DNA of 64,000 nucleotides from positions 55,285 to 119,284 of the forward strand of contig PACZ01000021.1 in the NCBI GenBank assembly GCA_002700305.1, given 5' to 3'. A program made the position numbers and the translations under genes. This DNA comes from Hyphomonas sp. (GTDB lineage: Bacteria > Pseudomonadota > Alphaproteobacteria > Caulobacterales > Hyphomonadaceae). The notes beneath the pieces are model-generated. The model did not search any database, was not told the DNA's origin, and worked only from the letters and a program-made list of their open reading frames with translations. Of the stretch, positions 32,917 through 41,536 are shown piece after piece. Positions within the stretch are counted from its first letter, which is position 1. Each line of letters opens with the position of its first letter.

Positions 32917-35094
32917 ATGCGTTTCTTTTCCACTCTTATGAGTGCGCTGATGCTTTCAGCGTGCACGGCTACACAGATTCCGGAGACCGAATTGGCAGAC
33001 ACAGACCTTCCCAAGCCCGCTGAAACCCTGCCGGGGGAAGACCCCTATCTCTGGCTGGAAGAGGTTGAAGGCGAGGACGCGCTCGCCTGGGTGCGATCAC
33101 AGAATGACCGGACGCTGGCCGAACTGCAGGCAGATCCGCGCTATGCCGGGTTCGAGACGGCAGCGCTGGACGCGCTGAACTCGAAAGAACGCATTGCCTA
33201 TGGCGTCGTTCGTTCGGGCTATGTGTACAATTTCTGGCAGGACGATGCGCATGTCCGTGGCTTGTGGCGCCGGACGCCTGTCGCCGACTACCGCACCGAC
33301 GCGCCGGACTGGGAAACCGTTGTCGATTTCGACAAGCTGGCCGCCGACGAGGGCAAGAATTGGGTCTACAAGGGGGCCAATTGCTTCGCCCCGAAAGGCA
33401 GCGATGACTATAAATGCATGGTCTCTCTGTCCGATGGCGGCAAGGACGCGGTGATCCAGCGCGAGTTTGATCTCGCCACCAAAACATTTGTTGAAGACGG
33501 CTTTGTCACGCCGGAAGCCAAGCAGGGCCTCGCCTGGGCCGGGCCGGATACTGTCCTGATCGCAACCGATTGGGGGCAGGGCACGGTCACGGAATCCGGC
33601 TATCCCTTCGTCGTGAAGCGCTGGCAGCGCGGCACGCCTCTGGACAGCGCGGAAGAGATCTATCGCGGTGCTGTGACGGATGTCGGCGTCTGGCCGATGA
33701 CGCTGGAACTGGACGACGGCACCGTTCTTCAGGGCGCGGTCGAAGCGGAGACCTTCTTCACCTCCTCCTATTGGTGGTTCCCGGAAGGGGAGACCGCGCC
33801 GGTGAAATGGCCGGTCCCGCCGAAGTCTTCACCGGCCGGCATCTATCAGGGCCAGTTCCTCGTCTCGCTTCAGGAAGACTGGGCGCCGGAAGGCCAGGCC
33901 GGCAGTTTCAAATCGGGCGACCTCGTCGCCTTCGACGTAGCGGCGTTCATGGAAAGCCGGACATTGCCGCCGGTCTCGCTGGTCTTCCATCCGAATGATG
34001 CCCAGGCGCTCGAAGGTGTCAGCATTTCCAAAGACACGCTCCTGCTCAGCATCAGCGATACGGCGGTCGGCAAGATCTACCGCGCCGGCATGGTGGAGGG
34101 GGCCTGGGAAATCGTTCCGGTCGCCCTGCCGGGTGAAGGCCAGGCGAACATCGCCTTTGCCAGCGACCGCGAGCGCGAGATCTTTTTTAATTATGAAGAC
34201 TTCCTCACCCCGGACTCCCTGCTGGAATATGACGCGGCGACGGACACGGTGACCACGCTGAAAAGCCTGCCGGCGAAGTTCGACACGACCGGACTCAAAG
34301 TGGTCCAGAAATTCGCGACGTCGAAAGACGGAACAAAAGTGCCGTACTTCCTGGTCAGCAAGGCTGACATTCCGATGGATGGCACCACGCCAACGCTGCT
34401 TTACGGCTATGGCGGGTTCCAGGTGTCCATGAACCCGTCCTACAGCCCGGTCACCGGCCGGCTCTGGCTGGAGCAGGGCGGCGCCTATGTGCTGGCCAAT
34501 ATCCGCGGTGGCGGGGAATTCGGCCCGGCCTGGCACCAGGCGGGCCTGAAGCAGAACCGCCAGCGTATCTATGACGACTTCATTGCTGTGGGCGAAGCGC
34601 TGATTGACGATGGCGTGACCAGTCCGGACCATCTCGGCATCATGGGCGGCTCCAATGGCGGCCTGCTGATGGGCGTCATGCTGAACCAGCGTCCGGACCT
34701 CTGGAATGCGGTCGTCGTGCAGGTGCCGCTGCTGGACATGCTGCGCTACCATCTCCTGCTGGCAGGGGCGTCCTGGGTCGACGAATACGGCTCTCCGGAC
34801 GTGCCGGAAGAGCGGGCCTTCCTGGAGAAGATCTCGCCCTACCAGAATTTCGATGCATCAAAGCCCTATCCGGAACCCTTCTTCGTGACGTCCACCAAGG
34901 ACGACCGGGTCCATCCGGGCCATGCCCGCAAGATGGCGAAGAAGTTCGAAGCGGCCGGCCTGCCATTCCTCTATTACGAGAACATCGATGGCGGACATGC
35001 CGCGGCAGCGAACCAGACCGAGCGGGCGAAACGCACGGCGCTGGAATTCACCTATCTCAGCCGGAAGCTGGCCGGGCCTGCCGATACGAACTGA
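32917..35094 (+). CDS. Prolyl oligopeptidase family serine peptidase (S9), lipoprotein
   Basis: A 725-residue protein. The signal peptide ends in lipobox LSAC (Cys16). It has an S9 N-terminal beta-propeller, opening with DPYLWLEEVEGEDALAWVRS, and a C-terminal alpha/beta-hydrolase. The catalytic Ser is near residue 579 (GGSNGGLLMG), Asp near 662 (TKDDRVHP) and His near 694 (DGGHAAA). It resembles periplasmic or surface-anchored POP-like peptidases common in marine alphaproteobacteria, which cleave short proline-containing peptides. A terminator follows 16 bp downstream. Confidence 0.94.
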   Translation: MRFFSTLMSALMLSACTATQIPETELADTDLPKPAETLPGEDPYLWLEEVEGEDALAWVRSQNDRTLAELQADPRYAGFETAALDALNSKERIAYGVVRSGYVYNFWQDDAHVRGLWRRTPVADYRTDAPDWETVVDFDKLAADEGKNWVYKGANCFAPKGSDDYKCMVSLSDGGKDAVIQREFDLATKTFVEDGFVTPEAKQGLAWAGPDTVLIATDWGQGTVTESGYPFVVKRWQRGTPLDSAEEIYRGAVTDVGVWPMTLELDDGTVLQGAVEAETFFTSSYWWFPEGETAPVKWPVPPKSSPAGIYQGQFLVSLQEDWAPEGQAGSFKSGDLVAFDVAAFMESRTLPPVSLVFHPNDAQALEGVSISKDTLLLSISDTAVGKIYRAGMVEGAWEIVPVALPGEGQANIAFASDREREIFFNYEDFLTPDSLLEYDAATDTVTTLKSLPAKFDTTGLKVVQKFATSKDGTKVPYFLVSKADIPMDGTTPTLLYGYGGFQVSMNPSYSPVTGRLWLEQGGAYVLANIRGGGEFGPAWHQAGLKQNRQRIYDDFIAVGEALIDDGVTSPDHLGIMGGSNGGLLMGVMLNQRPDLWNAVVVQVPLLDMLRYHLLLAGASWVDEYGSPDVPEERAFLEKISPYQNFDASKPYPEPFFVTSTKDDRVHPGHARKMAKKFEAAGLPFLYYENIDGGHAAAANQTERAKRTALEFTYLSRKLAGPADTN

Positions 35095-35109
35095 GTCCGG
35101 GCGTAAGGC

Positions 35110-35146
35110 GCGCCTCCATCACATTTCGATGAGGCGCCCGGTTTTT
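35110..35146 (+). terminator. Intrinsic terminator after the S9 peptidase
   Basis: Stem GCGCCTCCATC against GATGAGGCGC (one bulged C), 7-nt loop, then CCGG and TTTTT. Confidence 0.8.
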
Positions 35147-35193
35147 CTATCCCAACGCCTTGCCAAAATTGCGGGGCATGAGACTGTCCGGGC

Positions 35194-35784
35194 ATGAAAC
35201 TGGAAGATCCGGGTCTTGAGAACGAACTCGTCAGCCTGAAAATGCTGACGGAAGCCGACCGGGACGTTCTGGCAGAAACCAGCGCGGTTGAGGCCATGTG
35301 GCAGTGGATGCCGGTGATCGCGACGGGCACGAATTTCCATTCCTATTTCGATCATACACTCGAGCTGAAAAAGTCCGGCGACTACATTCCCTTCACGGTC
35401 TGGCGGAAGTCTGACGGCGCCTTCGCCGGTGTGGTCGCCTATGCGGATATTTCCCGCACCCACCGGCGGCTGCGGATTGCTTCGCTCTGGATCGTCGAGG
35501 AGATGCGCGGCACGGCGATTGTCCCGGCCGTCCAGCTTGCCACGATCGAGCGGGCGGTCGCCTCGCGGATGCGGCGGATCGAGATCCTGACGCCGGAAAG
35601 CAATGAGCGCTCCATCCGGTCGATCGAGCGGTTCGGAGCAAAGCGTGAAGGCACGTTGCGCAGCTATTTCCGCATGGCCAATGGAACCTGGGCCGATATG
35701 GCCGTCCTGTCACTGGTCGGGGACGAGGCGCTGGCGTCGATCGCCCTGCTGAAGGACCGCGTGCGGGACTTGCAACAGGCTTAA
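35194..35784 (+). CDS. GNAT acetyltransferase (RimJ/RimL-like)
   Basis: A 196-residue protein with the GNAT pattern: LVSLKMLTEADRD near the start, GVVAYADISRTHRRLRIASLW as the central beta strands, the acetyl-CoA loop region EEMRGTAIVPAVQLA (the RGT..  replaces the usual RGxGxG/A) and NERSIRSIERFGAKREGTLR, in which an Asn-x-x-Ser motif precedes the family F/G-A-x-x-EG. It probably N-acetylates an amine or a protein N-terminus. Substrate unknown. Confidence 0.87.
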   Translation: MKLEDPGLENELVSLKMLTEADRDVLAETSAVEAMWQWMPVIATGTNFHSYFDHTLELKKSGDYIPFTVWRKSDGAFAGVVAYADISRTHRRLRIASLWIVEEMRGTAIVPAVQLATIERAVASRMRRIEILTPESNERSIRSIERFGAKREGTLRSYFRMANGTWADMAVLSLVGDEALASIALLKDRVRDLQQA

Positions 35785-35985
35785 ATGCTTGACGCCACTG
35801 GCGTTTGCGTGCTTTAGCCGCGCGAAATCTGCGCAAATCAAGAAGCGCGCCTTGACCGATCCCGTGAGGACAGCGAGGCCCCCCGCCCGGCGAAGTCTCG
35901 CTCAGCGGGGCTCTTGGTCTTTGCGTTGAACCCAATCAGCGCCCATGTCAGGACGGTTCTGACAGACGGCATAAGGAGTAACGCG

Positions 35986-37443
35986 ATGTTTGACGCCCTC
36001 AGCGAACGGCTCGGCGGCATTTTCGACAATCTGACGGGGCGCGGCGCGCTTTCCGAGAAGGATGTGTCCGAAGCGCTGCGCGAAATCCGTGTTGCGCTGC
36101 TGGAAGCAGACGTTGCGCTGCCCGTGGTCAAGGACTTCATCGCCAAGGTGAAGACCCGCGCCGTGGGCGAGGAAGTCATCCGCTCCGTGAAGCCCGGCCA
36201 GCAGGTCATCAAGATCGTCTATGACGGCCTGGTCGATATGCTGGGCGGCGAAGACGCTGACACCAGCCTGCGCGTCGACAGCCCGCCGGCCGTCGTCATG
36301 ATGGCAGGTCTTCAGGGCTCCGGTAAAACGACCACGACGGGCAAGCTGGCCAAGCGCCTGTCGGAGAAGGGTCGCAAGAAAGTTCTCCTCGCCTCGCTCG
36401 ACGTGCGCCGCCCGGCGGCCATGGAACAGCTGGCGATCCTGGCAGACCAGTGCGGCGACAATGTCAGCGCGCTGCCGATCGTACAGGGCCAGCTGCCGGC
36501 GGACATCGCCCGGCGCGCCATGAACGCCGCGAAGATCGGCGGCTATGACGTCCTCTTCCTCGATACCGCCGGCCGGACCAGCATCGACGAACAGATGATG
36601 ACCGAAGCGGCCGAGATCGCAGAGATCGCCCAGCCGCAGGAAACACTGCTCGTCGCCGACGCGCTGACCGGTCAGGATGCGGTCGAAACCGCGAAACGGT
36701 TCCATGAGCGCCTGCCGCTGACCGGCCTAGTCCTGACCCGGATGGACGGTGACGGCCGCGGCGGTGCGGCTCTCTCCATGCGCGCGGTCACCGGCCTGCC
36801 GATCAAATTCCTCGGCGTTGGTGAAAAGCTGGACGGGCTCGATGCCTTCGATGCCAAACGCGTCGCGGGCCGCATCCTCGGGCAGGGGGACATTGTCTCG
36901 CTGGTCGAAAAGGCCGCCGAGCAGATGGACGCCGAAAAGGCCGAGCGGATGGCCGAGAAGATGCGCAAGGGCATCTTCGACCTCAACGATCTCGCCGACC
37001 AGCTGCGCCAGATGCAGCAGATGGGCGGTCTTGGCGGCCTGATGGGCATGCTGCCCGGCGCCCGCAAGGCCAAGCAGGCCATGGAAGCGGCGAACCTCGA
37101 TGATAATGTCCTGAAACGTCAGGAGGCGATCATTTCCTCCATGACGAAGGCGGAGCGCGCCAAGCCTGCGCTGCTCAACGCTTCGCGCCGCAAGCGGATC
37201 GCTGCCGGGTCCGGCACCACGGTGCAGGATGTGAACAAGCTGCTGAAAATGCACCAGCAGATGGCCGGCATGATGAAGAAAATGCGCACCAAGGGCGGCA
37301 TGAAAAACATGCTGGGCATGGCGCAGCAGGCCGGTATCTCGCAGGCCGATCTCGCTAAGATGGGCGGGCAGCAATTGCCGGGCCTTGGCGGCGGATCGCT
37401 GCCGCCGGGCATGGGCGACCTGTTGGGGGGTAAAAAGAAATGA
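35986..37443 (+). CDS. ffh: Signal recognition particle protein Ffh (SRP54)
   Basis: A 485-residue SRP GTPase started at MFDALSERL after TAAGGAGTAACGCG; the frame is open further from a TTG. It has an N domain, a G domain with G1 GLQGSGKTTTTGKLA, G3 DTAGR and the TRMDGDGRGGAALS region, then a Met-rich M domain with MRTKGGMKNMLGMAQQAG that binds 4.5S RNA and signal sequences. It targets nascent membrane proteins to FtsY/SecYEG. The leader has an 8-bp hairpin (35946-35964). The next gene overlaps by 4 bp. The RNA partner (ffs) is not in the window. Confidence 0.97.
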   Translation: MFDALSERLGGIFDNLTGRGALSEKDVSEALREIRVALLEADVALPVVKDFIAKVKTRAVGEEVIRSVKPGQQVIKIVYDGLVDMLGGEDADTSLRVDSPPAVVMMAGLQGSGKTTTTGKLAKRLSEKGRKKVLLASLDVRRPAAMEQLAILADQCGDNVSALPIVQGQLPADIARRAMNAAKIGGYDVLFLDTAGRTSIDEQMMTEAAEIAEIAQPQETLLVADALTGQDAVETAKRFHERLPLTGLVLTRMDGDGRGGAALSMRAVTGLPIKFLGVGEKLDGLDAFDAKRVAGRILGQGDIVSLVEKAAEQMDAEKAERMAEKMRKGIFDLNDLADQLRQMQQMGGLGGLMGMLPGARKAKQAMEAANLDDNVLKRQEAIISSMTKAERAKPALLNASRRKRIAAGSGTTVQDVNKLLKMHQQMAGMMKKMRTKGGMKNMLGMAQQAGISQADLAKMGGQQLPGLGGGSLPPGMGDLLGGKKK

Positions 37444-37751
37444 CCGACATCGACACGACGCTGGCCAAGTTCCAGCTGAACCAGTTCCGCGACAGCATCG
37501 ATAATCTGGACGCAATTCTCGTCCACACGCTGGCAGAACGCTTCAAGCTGACCCAGCAGGTCGGCAAGCTGAAAGCCCAGCACAATCTTCCGCCCGCAGA
37601 CAAAACCCGCGAGGCAGAACAGATCGAACGGCTGCGCCATCTGGCGCAGGAGTCCGGGCTCGACCCGGCCTTTGCCGAGAAATTCCTCAATTTCATCGTG
37701 GCGGAAGTCATCCGCCATCATGAGCATATCCGCGGCCTTGAGGCCGACTGA
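37440..37751 (+). CDS. Chorismate mutase (AroQ class)
   Basis: A 103-residue all-alpha protein. The pattern [30 protein letters not shown] (in parts) gives the AroQ motif with the Arg/Asp/Lys active-site residues, and [20 protein letters not shown] matches the second part. It converts chorismate to prephenate for Phe/Tyr. ATGA overlap with ffh, and the order ffh-chorismate mutase-rpsP is common in alphaproteobacteria. Confidence 0.92.
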   Translation: MTDIDTTLAKFQLNQFRDSIDNLDAILVHTLAERFKLTQQVGKLKAQHNLPPADKTREAEQIERLRHLAQESGLDPAFAEKFLNFIVAEVIRHHEHIRGLEAD

Positions 37752-37789
37752 AATATATCCAGAGACGCCAGTACACAGGAGATCACCCC

Positions 37790-38233
37790 ATGGCCCTCAA
37801 AATCCGGCTCGCCCGCGGCGGGTCCAAGAAACGCCCTTTCTATTCCGTCGTTGTTGCCGACGCGCGCGCCCCGCGTGACGGCCGCTTCATCGAGAAGATC
37901 GGCACCTATGATCCGCGCCAGCCGAAAGATTCGGAAAACCGCGTGAAGATCGACGCTGAAAAAGCTGCTGAATGGGTCCGCAAGGGCGCCCAGCCGACCG
38001 ACCGTGTCGCCCGCTTCCTGTCGGCCATCGAAGTCGACGGCAAGCCGATCGTCGCCTGGACGCACGGCAACAACCCGAACAAGGGTGAGCCGGGCAAGAA
38101 AGCCCAGGAACGCGCCAAGGAGCGTGAAGAAAAAGCGGCTGCTGCCGCCGAGGCCGCTGCTGAAGCAGCTGCAGCCCCGGCCGAAGAGGCACCTGCTGAG
38201 GAAGCCCCGGCCGAAGAAGCCGCTTCCGAATAA
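37790..38233 (+). CDS. rpsP: 30S ribosomal protein S16
   Basis: A 147-residue S16 with the core [18 protein letters not shown] at the start and [14 protein letters not shown], and a C-terminal Ala/Glu-rich extension from about residue 105 that is roughly 40-50 residues longer than E. coli S16. Long S16 tails are common in alphaproteobacteria. It binds 16S rRNA and helps assembly. It heads the rpsP-rimM-trmD-rplS set, here split by other genes. A terminator follows. Confidence 0.97.
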   Translation: MALKIRLARGGSKKRPFYSVVVADARAPRDGRFIEKIGTYDPRQPKDSENRVKIDAEKAAEWVRKGAQPTDRVARFLSAIEVDGKPIVAWTHGNNPNKGEPGKKAQERAKEREEKAAAAAEAAAEAAAAPAEEAPAEEAPAEEAASE

Positions 38234-38259
38234 GCAGCCTGCCATCTGGCAAGCCATGG

Positions 38260-38292
38260 AAGGGCCGGTATCCGTCAGGGTGCCGGCCTTTT
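38260..38292 (+). terminator. Intrinsic terminator after rpsP
   Basis: Stem AAGGGCCGG with CCGGCCTTT (9 bp, one G-T pair), a 14-nt loop, ending in TTTT. It separates rpsP from the crystallin gene and rimM, consistent with independent expression. Confidence 0.75.
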
Positions 38293-38391
38293 CCGTTCCG
38301 GGGCCGGAAAGCTGAATGCAGGATAACGGGGAGCCCTGACGGTGTTCAGTTCGCTTTGCCTAATAGCGGCCTGTCCCGAAAGGAGCCTGTT

Positions 38392-39102
38392 ATGAAAACC
38401 ACATCTCTCGTTTCTGTGCTCGCGCTCGCAGCGGGCTTTACGACGCTCGCCCTGCCGGCCAGCGCCGATTATCGCGGCGGCCATGACACCTGGCGCGGCG
38501 GTGATTTTCAGGGACGCCAGGGCGGCGCTGTGCTCTACTCCGATGCAGGCTTCCGCGGGGAAGCTGTCCGGATCGACGGCGCCGTGCCCAGCCTCAGCCG
38601 GATCGGGTTCAACGACCGGGCGTCTTCCATCGCGATCAATCGCGGCGTGTGGGAAGTCTGCGTGGATGCAAATTTCCGTGGCCGGTGTGAAATCATCGAT
38701 GCCAGTGCCGGCCGGCTGAACGCCTATCGCCTTAACGACAACATCTCTTCGCTCCGCCCGGCCGGATATGATCGCGGCTGGCGGGATGACCGCCGGGAAG
38801 ACCGGAGGGATCATTGGCGCGGCGGCCACCGCTCGGGCGGCGGGGCAGCGCTCGTCCTGTTCCCGGATTCCGACCAACGCGGCCCGGCTCTGGAGATCAG
38901 CCAGGATGTGGCGGACCTCAGCCACTACCGGTTCAATGACCGGGCCAGCTCTTTCTATGTCAGCGACGGCACGTGGCAGGTGTGCGAACACGCAAACTAT
39001 CGCGGGCGCTGTGAAATCCTGACCGCTGGAGCAGGTGACCTGAAGCCGATCCGGATGAACGACAATATCTCCTCGATCCGTCGCTACAACCATTGGCGCT
39101 GA
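38392..39102 (+). CDS. Secreted beta/gamma-crystallin family protein
   Basis: A 236-residue protein from MKTTSLVS, after GAAAGGAGCC. It has a Sec signal peptide (residues 1-25, cleavage after ASA) and two beta/gamma-crystallin domains, about residues 41-118 and 144-235, each with two Greek-key motifs. The calcium-clamp motifs (N/D)(N/D)xx(S/T)S are all intact: NDRASS and NDNISS in each domain. Between them is an Arg/Asp/Gly-rich linker. Likely a periplasmic or surface calcium-binding structural protein. It sits between rpsP and rimM. Confidence 0.88.
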   Translation: MKTTSLVSVLALAAGFTTLALPASADYRGGHDTWRGGDFQGRQGGAVLYSDAGFRGEAVRIDGAVPSLSRIGFNDRASSIAINRGVWEVCVDANFRGRCEIIDASAGRLNAYRLNDNISSLRPAGYDRGWRDDRREDRRDHWRGGHRSGGGAALVLFPDSDQRGPALEISQDVADLSHYRFNDRASSFYVSDGTWQVCEHANYRGRCEILTAGAGDLKPIRMNDNISSIRRYNHWR

Positions 39103-39154
39103 GGCGACGGCAGCTGCCGCTTGCCCTTGGCGCGCGCGCCGCTACACAGGCGGC

Positions 39155-39706
39155 ATGAGTGAAAAGGCAGACAACAGGCTGATCGTGGTGGGCGTCCTGA
39201 AGGGCGCCCATGGCGTGCGCGGCGATGTGCGGGTGAGAAGTTTCACTGCCGATCCGGACGCCGTGTTCGATTTCGGCCCGTTGCTGGACGAGGCTGGCAA
39301 GGTGATCCTGACGCCGAAATCGGCCCGTCCGGGGAAAGACCATTTCATCGTCCGTCCAAAAGAGCAGAAGCAGAAGGAAGACTGGGACGCGCTGCGCGGC
39401 ACGCTGCTGCATGTGCCCCGTGCCAGCCTGCCGGACGCGGATGAGGACGAATTCTATATCGAGGACCTTGTGGGCCTCGACGTCTATACGGGCGGCAGTG
39501 AGCGGGCCGGGCGCATCCGAGCCGTCCAGGATTTCGGGGCAGGGGACCTGCTGGACATTGATCTGGCCGGGGGCGGCAGCGTTTTTGTGCCTTTCACCCT
39601 GGCCGATGTGCCGGTCGTGGATCTCGCCGCCCGCCGCGTCGTGGTCGCGACGCTGGACGAATGGGCCGCCGGGGAAGACGAGGATAGCCCGCCGCCGGAG
39701 GCCTGA
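39155..39706 (+). CDS. rimM: Ribosome maturation factor RimM
   Basis: A 183-residue 16S-processing protein. The N-terminal domain has VVGVLKGAHGVRGDVRV and the PRC-barrel domain from about residue 98, with EDEFYIEDLVGLDVYTGG and a later SVFVPFTLADVPVVDLAARRVVV (in parts). It helps fold the 30S head around S19. It normally lies beside rpsP, trmD and rplS; here a crystallin gene is on each side and trmD is 5.5 kb away. Confidence 0.95.
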   Translation: MSEKADNRLIVVGVLKGAHGVRGDVRVRSFTADPDAVFDFGPLLDEAGKVILTPKSARPGKDHFIVRPKEQKQKEDWDALRGTLLHVPRASLPDADEDEFYIEDLVGLDVYTGGSERAGRIRAVQDFGAGDLLDIDLAGGGSVFVPFTLADVPVVDLAARRVVVATLDEWAAGEDEDSPPPEA

Positions 39707-39775
39707 CCGGTCTGTTGCGGGCCGTTCAGACAGGATTTGCCATACTTTCCACAAGACGATGTGAAAGTTTGGCCG

Positions 39776-41452
39776 ATGATGACAAGATTCCTCCGCCTCC
39801 TGGCTGTGTTCGCCGCCCCGATTGCGATGGCTGGCGCCGCTTCGGCCGATACAGAAGCCTATAGCTACGACCCTGCGACCGATGACGGGCCGCCGACCCT
39901 GATCCTGTACAGCGGCGCCAATTATTCAGGTGAAGTCCGCGAGATCTACGACCCGATCCATGCGCTGCCGAACCTTCAGTTCAACGACCGGGCCCGCTCA
40001 ATTGCCGTGCTGTCCGGCCAGTGGGAAGTCTGCCAGCACAGCGATTTTACCGGCCGCTGCGTGTTCCTGCGCTATGACGTGCCGGACCTTGCCTGGTATG
40101 GTCTGTCCGGTGAGATCTCATCGGTGCGTCCTGTATATGAATATACAGATGCCGAGCACGGCCTGATGTTCGTTCGCGATGAGAATGGCTACATCCGTTA
40201 TGTCGACGACGAGCAGTATGGCTATGACACCTACAATTATGGCTATGGCGCCTCGACCTCGATCCAGGTCTATCATTACGGTTATTCGCCGGAGTATCGC
40301 CGCTATGGATATTACGACCCGCGGCTGGGTTACGACCCCTATGGTTTCGGGTGGGGCGGCTATTCTCGGCCGTATTATTCCTCCACGCATTACCGCCGGG
40401 ACCGCCCGCCTCTGAGGGGTCATTATGGTGCGCGGGATGCGTCGGTCACCCTCTATACCGACTCCTATGACCGCGGCGCCTCGCTGGGCATCAATCGCGG
40501 CATCCGCGACCTCAGCCGTTACCGTTTCAACGACAATGTGTCCTCGATCCAGATCCGGTCCGGAAAATGGGAAGTGTGCGAGCACGCCAATTTCCAGGGC
40601 CGCTGCCAGATCGTCGATGCCTCGGTCGACAAGCTGAATGGCCTGCGCCTGAACGACAACATTTCTTCGATCCGCCCGGTCGGCAGCACCGGTCATGACC
40701 GGTGGGACCGGCATGACCGGGACGGCCGCCGCGGTGACCGAACGGGTCGTGGTGGCTCTGGCCGGGACGGATCAGGCCGTGCCGACCGCCGGGGCGATGC
40801 GCCCCAGGTCGGCCGTCTTCCGCCGGCACTGCGGGGTACGCCACCTGCAACGTCTGCTGCAGTTACGCCGCCTTCGCGCCCAGGCTCGGTAACCACGCAG
40901 CCTGACCGCCGGCCGGGAGACCGCCGTGTGGAACGCCGCAGGGATCCGGGCCTGGTGGGCGGACCCACCAGCCGCCGCGGCGGCACGCCGGCACCTGTCC
41001 GGCCGCGGATTGACCGTCCTTCGGCGAGCACGCCAACCAGCCGTTCGGGCACGCCGCGGACGCTGACGCCCAGAACGCCGGAAGTGCGCGCCACGCCTGG
41101 CCGGGATACGCGGCCGCCAGGCCTGCGCGGCAGCCCGCGCCCGGACAGAACGTCCACGCCCGTGACGCGCCGGCCAGCGACACCTGTCCGCAGGCCAGCC
41201 CCATCGACCCGGACCGCGCCAGAGATCAAAGCGCCTGTCAGCCGGCCCCGGTCGGTGACTCCGCCGCCGCGGGCCAAGGCCCCCGTCTCACGTCCTGTGT
41301 CACGCCCTGTCTCGCGGCCTGCGCCGTCATCCCCGCCGCGGGCCAGTGCGCCGCGTCCGGCCCCCCGGGCCGCGCCCGCGCCCGCGCCGAAACGGGATAC
41401 GCGCCCGCCCGCCATGCGCAGCTCGGGCCGACCGACGCGGACGCAGGATTAG
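39776..41452 (+). CDS. Large secreted beta/gamma-crystallin protein with Pro/Arg-rich tail
   Basis: A 558-residue protein from MMTRFLRL; the second ATG is as likely. It has a signal peptide (cleavage after ASA near residue 25), a first crystallin domain with NDRARS but a changed second clamp SGEISS, a Tyr/Gly-rich linker of about 90 residues (YGYDTYNYGYGAS), a second domain with intact NDNVSS and NDNISS, then about 240 residues of basic low-complexity tail (RP, TP and VSRP repeats). Such tails often bind polymers such as peptidoglycan, LPS or nucleic acid. Paralogue of the gene at 38392. Confidence 0.85.
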   Translation: MMTRFLRLLAVFAAPIAMAGAASADTEAYSYDPATDDGPPTLILYSGANYSGEVREIYDPIHALPNLQFNDRARSIAVLSGQWEVCQHSDFTGRCVFLRYDVPDLAWYGLSGEISSVRPVYEYTDAEHGLMFVRDENGYIRYVDDEQYGYDTYNYGYGASTSIQVYHYGYSPEYRRYGYYDPRLGYDPYGFGWGGYSRPYYSSTHYRRDRPPLRGHYGARDASVTLYTDSYDRGASLGINRGIRDLSRYRFNDNVSSIQIRSGKWEVCEHANFQGRCQIVDASVDKLNGLRLNDNISSIRPVGSTGHDRWDRHDRDGRRGDRTGRGGSGRDGSGRADRRGDAPQVGRLPPALRGTPPATSAAVTPPSRPGSVTTQPDRRPGDRRVERRRDPGLVGGPTSRRGGTPAPVRPRIDRPSASTPTSRSGTPRTLTPRTPEVRATPGRDTRPPGLRGSPRPDRTSTPVTRRPATPVRRPAPSTRTAPEIKAPVSRPRSVTPPPRAKAPVSRPVSRPVSRPAPSSPPRASAPRPAPRAAPAPAPKRDTRPPAMRSSGRPTRTQD

Positions 41453-41481
41453 GCTCTGACAGGCAATCAGGAATACCATCA

Positions 41482-41528
41482 ATAGACCGTCTATGGACCG
41501 TCTATACGGCGGTCCCTGCAGGGCCGCC
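41482..41528. repeat. Small direct/inverted repeat and hairpin between convergent genes
   Basis: ATAGAC-C-GTCTAT is a perfect palindrome (41482-41494), and GACCGTCTAT occurs twice in a row (41485-41494 and 41496-41505). A 9-bp GC-rich hairpin (41508-41528, arms GGCGGTCCCT and AGGGCCGCC with one bulged T) follows. No T-run, so it is not a clear terminator. Function unknown. Confidence 0.55.
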
Positions 41529-41536
41529 GCGCCGGA

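Noticed and set aside
35785..35985. A 4.5S (SRP) RNA gene upstream of ffh
   Set aside because: There is an 8-bp hairpin at 35946-35964 but no GGAA tetraloop-type helix or the conserved asymmetric loop of SRP RNA.
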